Below, piece after piece: positions 23,937 to 26,606 of a DNA stretch of 26,606 nucleotides; the first letter of the stretch is position 1; the number at the start of each line of letters is the position of its first letter. Under the pieces are notes generated by a model. That model saw only the letters and a program-made list of their open reading frames with translations. It was not told the DNA's origin and did not search any database. Origin of the DNA: MED-G105 sp050331095. Lineage in GTDB: Bacteria; Pseudomonadota; Alphaproteobacteria; Caulobacterales; Parvularculaceae. The stretch covers positions 1-26,606 of the forward strand of contig JBHJHE010000065.1 in the NCBI GenBank assembly GCA_050331095.1, read 5' to 3'. A program made the position numbers and the translations under genes.

Positions 23937-24770
23937 TTACGCCGTTCGCGGCGCGCTTTCCACGTCGGCGCCGCTCACGGCCGCGGGAGCGGCTAACCCC
24001 AGCCGCGCCGTCCAGTCGCCCCGGGCGGCCTGCCACAGCGTCAACGCGGCGATGGCGGCGGTGTCGGCGCGCAGGATGCGGGGCCCCAGCCCCACGGGCG
24101 CGACGCCCGGCCCCGCGCGCAACCGCGCGCGCTCGGCCGGCGCGAACCCGCCCTCCGGCCCGATGAGGATCGCCGCTTTGGCGACGCCCGTCTCTTCGCG
24201 CGCCATGACGTCGAGAATGGACGGCGCGCGGCCCTCCGGCCCGCCCCAGGGCGCGTTCGGGTCGTCGCCGGCCTCGTCGCAAAAATAGAGCCGGCGGTCC
24301 GGCTCTAGACCGTCGAGAACGTCGAAGAGCGGCCGCGGCGCGATGACCTCCGGCGCCGAGAGGCGCCCCGACTGTTCGGCGGCTTCGCGGGCGATCAGGG
24401 CGAGGCGGTCAAGGCGCGCGCGCGCGGCGTTCGCGCGTTCGGTCGTCGCGAGCCGCAGCCGGGTCGCGCCGAGCTCGGTCGCTTTTTCCACGATCCGCTC
24501 CAAGGGCGCGCGCTTGACCGGGGCGAGCCAGAGCTCGACGTCGGCGAGCGCCTCCACTCTATCGGTCCGCGCTTCGAGGCGCGCGACCACCGCCTTTTTG
24601 TCGACCCGCGCCAGCGCGGCGTCGAACTCGCCGTCGCGGGCGTTGAAGATGAGGAGCCGGTCGCCGACCGACCGGCGCATGACGTTGCGGACATAATGCG
24701 CGCGCTCCTCGTCGAGGGCGACGTTGGCGCCGACCGCGAGGGGCGCGTCGATCAGAAGGCGGGGAATCAT
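23937..24770 (-). CDS. rsmE: 16S rRNA (uracil-1498-N3)-methyltransferase RsmE
   Basis: 277 residues from ATG 24770; a GTG at 24779 would add three. N-terminal PUA-like part (ERAHYVRNVMRRSVGDRLLIF) and C-terminal SPOUT knot (AAILIGPEGGFAPAER, LGPRILRADTAAIAAL) are diagnostic. KRAPLERIVEKATELG also fits. Methylates U1498 of 16S rRNA in the assembled 30S subunit with SAM (EC 2.1.1.193). First gene of the rsmE-gshA-glycosylase run; divergent from ubiA across about 80 bp. Confidence 0.95.
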   Translation of the reverse strand: MIPRLLIDAPLAVGANVALDEERAHYVRNVMRRSVGDRLLIFNARDGEFDAALARVDKKAVVARLEARTDRVEALADVELWLAPVKRAPLERIVEKATELGATRLRLATTERANAARARLDRLALIAREAAEQSGRLSAPEVIAPRPLFDVLDGLEPDRRLYFCDEAGDDPNAPWGGPEGRAPSILDVMAREETGVAKAAILIGPEGGFAPAERARLRAGPGVAPVGLGPRILRADTAAIAALTLWQAARGDWTARLGLAAPAAVSGADVESAPRTA

Positions 24771-24850
24771 CGGCGGCACAATAGGCTAAAACGCGCGCCC
24801 GCCCATCTGTCGCTTTGAACGCCGGCGGGATCGGCGCTAGGCGGACCTTC

Positions 24851-25801
24851 GTGGAGACGACGCAGACATTCCCCGCCCCGGCGGACGCGGCGGCGCGCAA
24901 CTGGGTGGACCGCTACGCCCCCGCCGCGGCGAAACCCTATCTGCGGCTGATGCGGGCCGACCGGCCGATCGGCGCGTGGCTGTTGTGGCTGCCCTGCGGC
25001 TGGGGCGCCGCCCTTGCGCTGGCGGGGGGCGCGAGCGACGCGGCGACGTTCGTCGGCCACGCGCTCCTCTTCGCCGTCGGCGCGGTCGCCATGCGCGGCG
25101 CAGGCTGCGTCTACAACGACATCGTCGACCGCGACATCGACGCCAAGGTCGCCCGCACCGCGAACCGCCCCCTGCCGTCGGGTCAGCTTAGCGTCCGCGC
25201 CGCCTGGATTTTTCTCATCGCCTTGTGCCTCGTGGGGCTCTTCGTCCTTCTCCAGTTCAACGGCTTTACGATCGCCCTGGGGTTCGGCTCTCTCGCCCTC
25301 GTCGCGGCCTATCCCTTCATGAAGCGGATCACCTGGTGGCCCCAGGCGTGGCTTGGGCTCACCTTCAACTGGGGCGCCCTCGTCGGCTACGCCGCCGCCG
25401 GCGGCGGGCTTGGACCGGCGCCGATCGCCGTCTACGCGGCGGGCGTCTTCTGGACGTTGGGTTACGACACGATCTACGCCCACATGGACAAGGACGACGA
25501 CGCACTCATCGGCGTCAAATCCTCCGCCCGGGCGCTGGGGGAACGGACGCGTCCGGCGCTCGCCGCGTTCTACGCCGCGACGATCGCGCTCCTCGCCATC
25601 GGCGGGCTCGCGGCGGGGCTCGCGCCCCCCTTCTACGTCGCCCTCGCGGCGCCCGCGGCGCACCTCGCCTGGCAGGTGCGCGCCTTCGACGCCGACGACG
25701 CGGCGGGCGACCTCCGGCTCTTCAAATCCAACCGCGACGCCGGCCTCCTCGCCCTCGCAGCCTTTTTATTGGCCGCCGCGTGGGACGGCGCGTATGGCTG
25801 A
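24851..25801 (+). CDS. ubiA: 4-hydroxybenzoate polyprenyltransferase UbiA
   Basis: 316 residues from GTG 24851; a TTG at 24815 would add 12 and no strong ribosome binding site decides. Integral membrane enzyme with eight to nine helices. The two Asp-rich prenyl-diphosphate sites are NDIVDRDIDAKVARTANRPL and YDTIYAHMDKDDD. LRLMRADRPIGAWLLWLPCGWG at the N terminus is typical of UbiA. It attaches the polyprenyl tail to 4-hydroxybenzoate in ubiquinone synthesis (EC 2.5.1.39). msrB follows 31 bp downstream. Confidence 0.95.
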   Translation: METTQTFPAPADAAARNWVDRYAPAAAKPYLRLMRADRPIGAWLLWLPCGWGAALALAGGASDAATFVGHALLFAVGAVAMRGAGCVYNDIVDRDIDAKVARTANRPLPSGQLSVRAAWIFLIALCLVGLFVLLQFNGFTIALGFGSLALVAAYPFMKRITWWPQAWLGLTFNWGALVGYAAAGGGLGPAPIAVYAAGVFWTLGYDTIYAHMDKDDDALIGVKSSARALGERTRPALAAFYAATIALLAIGGLAAGLAPPFYVALAAPAAHLAWQVRAFDADDAAGDLRLFKSNRDAGLLALAAFLLAAAWDGAYG

Positions 25802-25832
25802 GCGCTTCGATGGGAGACGGGAGGAGGCCCTC

Positions 25833-26387
25833 ATGCGCTCAACGAGACGACGCTTTTTGACGATCGCCGCCGCCGGGGCCGCCGGGGCCGCGCAAGGGTG
25901 TGGCGCGCGCGACGCCGAGGCGCGCGCAGACGACAGGAGAGGCGACAACGTGACCGAACCCGATCCCGCGCTCATTCCCGATTACGACAAGTGGCGATTG
26001 TCCGAGGACGAATGGCGCAAGCGCCTCAGCCCGGAGGCGTTCCAGGTGTTGCGCCGCGAAGGCACCGAACGGCCGGGCTCAAGCCCCCTCGACGACGAAA
26101 AGCGCGCCGGGATTTTCGCCTGCGCCGGCTGCGGCCTGCCGCTCTTCTCCTCGGAGACGAAGTTCGATTCCGGCACTGGCTGGCCGTCCTTCTTCGACCA
26201 TCTGCCGAACGCCCTCGGCACGAAATCCGACTACAAACTCATCGTGCCGCGCACGGAATACCACTGCGCCCGCTGCGGCGGCCACCAGGGCCACGTCTTC
26301 AGGAACGGCCCCGAACCGACGGGCCTGCGCTACTGCAACAACGGCGTGGCGCTGACGTTTACGCCGGAGGACGGCGAAGCGGCCTGA
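25833..26387 (+). CDS. msrB: Tat-exported peptide-methionine (R)-S-oxide reductase
   Basis: 184 residues from ATG 25833 with AGGAGG at 25822-25827; a start at ATG 25794 would bury the signal. The N terminus MRSTRRRFLTIAAAG is a twin-arginine signal, so the folded enzyme should be exported, possibly retained at the membrane (Cys23 follows AQG, a poor lipobox). The MsrB domain has zinc ligands Cys97/Cys100 and Cys145/Cys148, FDSGTGWPSF, HCARCGGHQGHVF and the catalytic Cys168 in RYCNNG. It reduces methionine-R-sulfoxide in envelope proteins. The periplasmic reductant is not in the window. Confidence 0.93.
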   Translation: MRSTRRRFLTIAAAGAAGAAQGCGARDAEARADDRRGDNVTEPDPALIPDYDKWRLSEDEWRKRLSPEAFQVLRREGTERPGSSPLDDEKRAGIFACAGCGLPLFSSETKFDSGTGWPSFFDHLPNALGTKSDYKLIVPRTEYHCARCGGHQGHVFRNGPEPTGLRYCNNGVALTFTPEDGEAA

Positions 26388-26606
26388 GGCGGGCTTCGTT
26401 GGAAGGACGGGTTTCGCCCGGGGGACAGGCGTTCGTGGCGTAGTTGGATTGGGTTCCGCTTGGGCGCAGGGGCGGGCACTGCATTTCCAATGCTCTACGT
26501 CCGCCCCATCCTCAAAGCGGACGTTAAGGCCGGTGGGTGGAATAAGTGAATCCGTAACAATTCAGGGTTTGATAAAAAACACACCTAAACTAGATGCGTT
26601 CCTATT
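26388..26606. other. Right-edge noncoding region with a small inverted repeat
   Basis: No supported gene. ACGTCCGC at 26497-26504 and GCGGACGT at 26517-26524 form a perfect 8-bp inverted repeat with a 12-base loop, without a T-run. A smaller CGGG/CCCG hairpin lies near 26410-26421 after msrB. The last ~70 bases are distinctly AT-rich, which may be the promoter of a gene to the right. Confidence 0.4.

Noticed and set aside
22555..24288. 577-codon plus-strand frame across gshA and rsmE
   Set aside because: It is antisense to two clear housekeeping genes and has His/Arg/Gly-rich low-complexity composition; no family recognised.
26497..26524. Inverted repeat ACGTCCGC/GCGGACGT as terminator or insertion sequence end
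   Set aside because: No T-run follows, the loop is 12 bases, and no transposase or target duplication is visible; kept only as a note in the edge region.

Overview
The window is high-GC bacterial DNA and most likely comes from an alphaproteobacterium. Supporting evidence is a plant/alphaproteobacterial-type glutamate-cysteine ligase next to rsmE and a divergent ubiA, a large TonB-dependent receptor, several exported proteins with Tat or Sec signals, and a tRNA-His(GTG) that has A73 and a G1:U72 pair with no encoded G-1, as known for a derived alphaproteobacterial clade. A marine or oligotrophic, polysaccharide-using lineage (for example Parvularculales or Hyphomonadales) is only a guess.

Layout. 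1-610: a left edge with a possible truncated minus-strand gene and an orphan plus-strand Pro/Thr-linker plus SH3-like tail, closed by a perfect 19-bp hairpin. 609-3829: an exported DUF1800/DUF1501 pair. 3879-7890 (minus): a large secreted multidomain pectate-lyase-like protein, whose C-terminal SH3-like domain is homologous to the orphan tail at the left edge, followed by a GT4 glycosyltransferase. 8041-10000: two divergent exported DUF547 proteins, one of which has lost the conserved Cys motif. 10110-12301: a membrane GT-C/GT87-like glycosyltransferase translationally coupled to a GT2 enzyme. 12305-17341 (minus): a TonB-dependent receptor, a strong terminator, then a flavin-dependent halogenase-like protein.

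17342-20116 is the most plastic part. It holds a frameshifted remnant of a HipB/HipA module, then a 12-bp direct repeat matching the 3' end of tRNA-His, then an intact hipBA toxin-antitoxin operon with an AT-rich operator region, then the tRNA-His gene on the minus strand. The layout fits a small decayed island inserted at the tRNA 3' end; no integrase is visible.

20172-26387 is a housekeeping block: an M48 metalloprotease lipoprotein, an HNH endonuclease, and an rsmE-gshA-DNA glycosylase run on the minus strand. The glycosylase appears to start at a CTG overlapping the gshA stop. Divergent from this are ubiA and a Tat-exported msrB. The last ~220 bases contain no gene that I can support.

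I do not see a clear new defence or biosynthetic system. The best leads are the tRNA-His/hipBA island, the receptor-halogenase pair, the unequal DUF547 pair and the repeated SH3-like tail.
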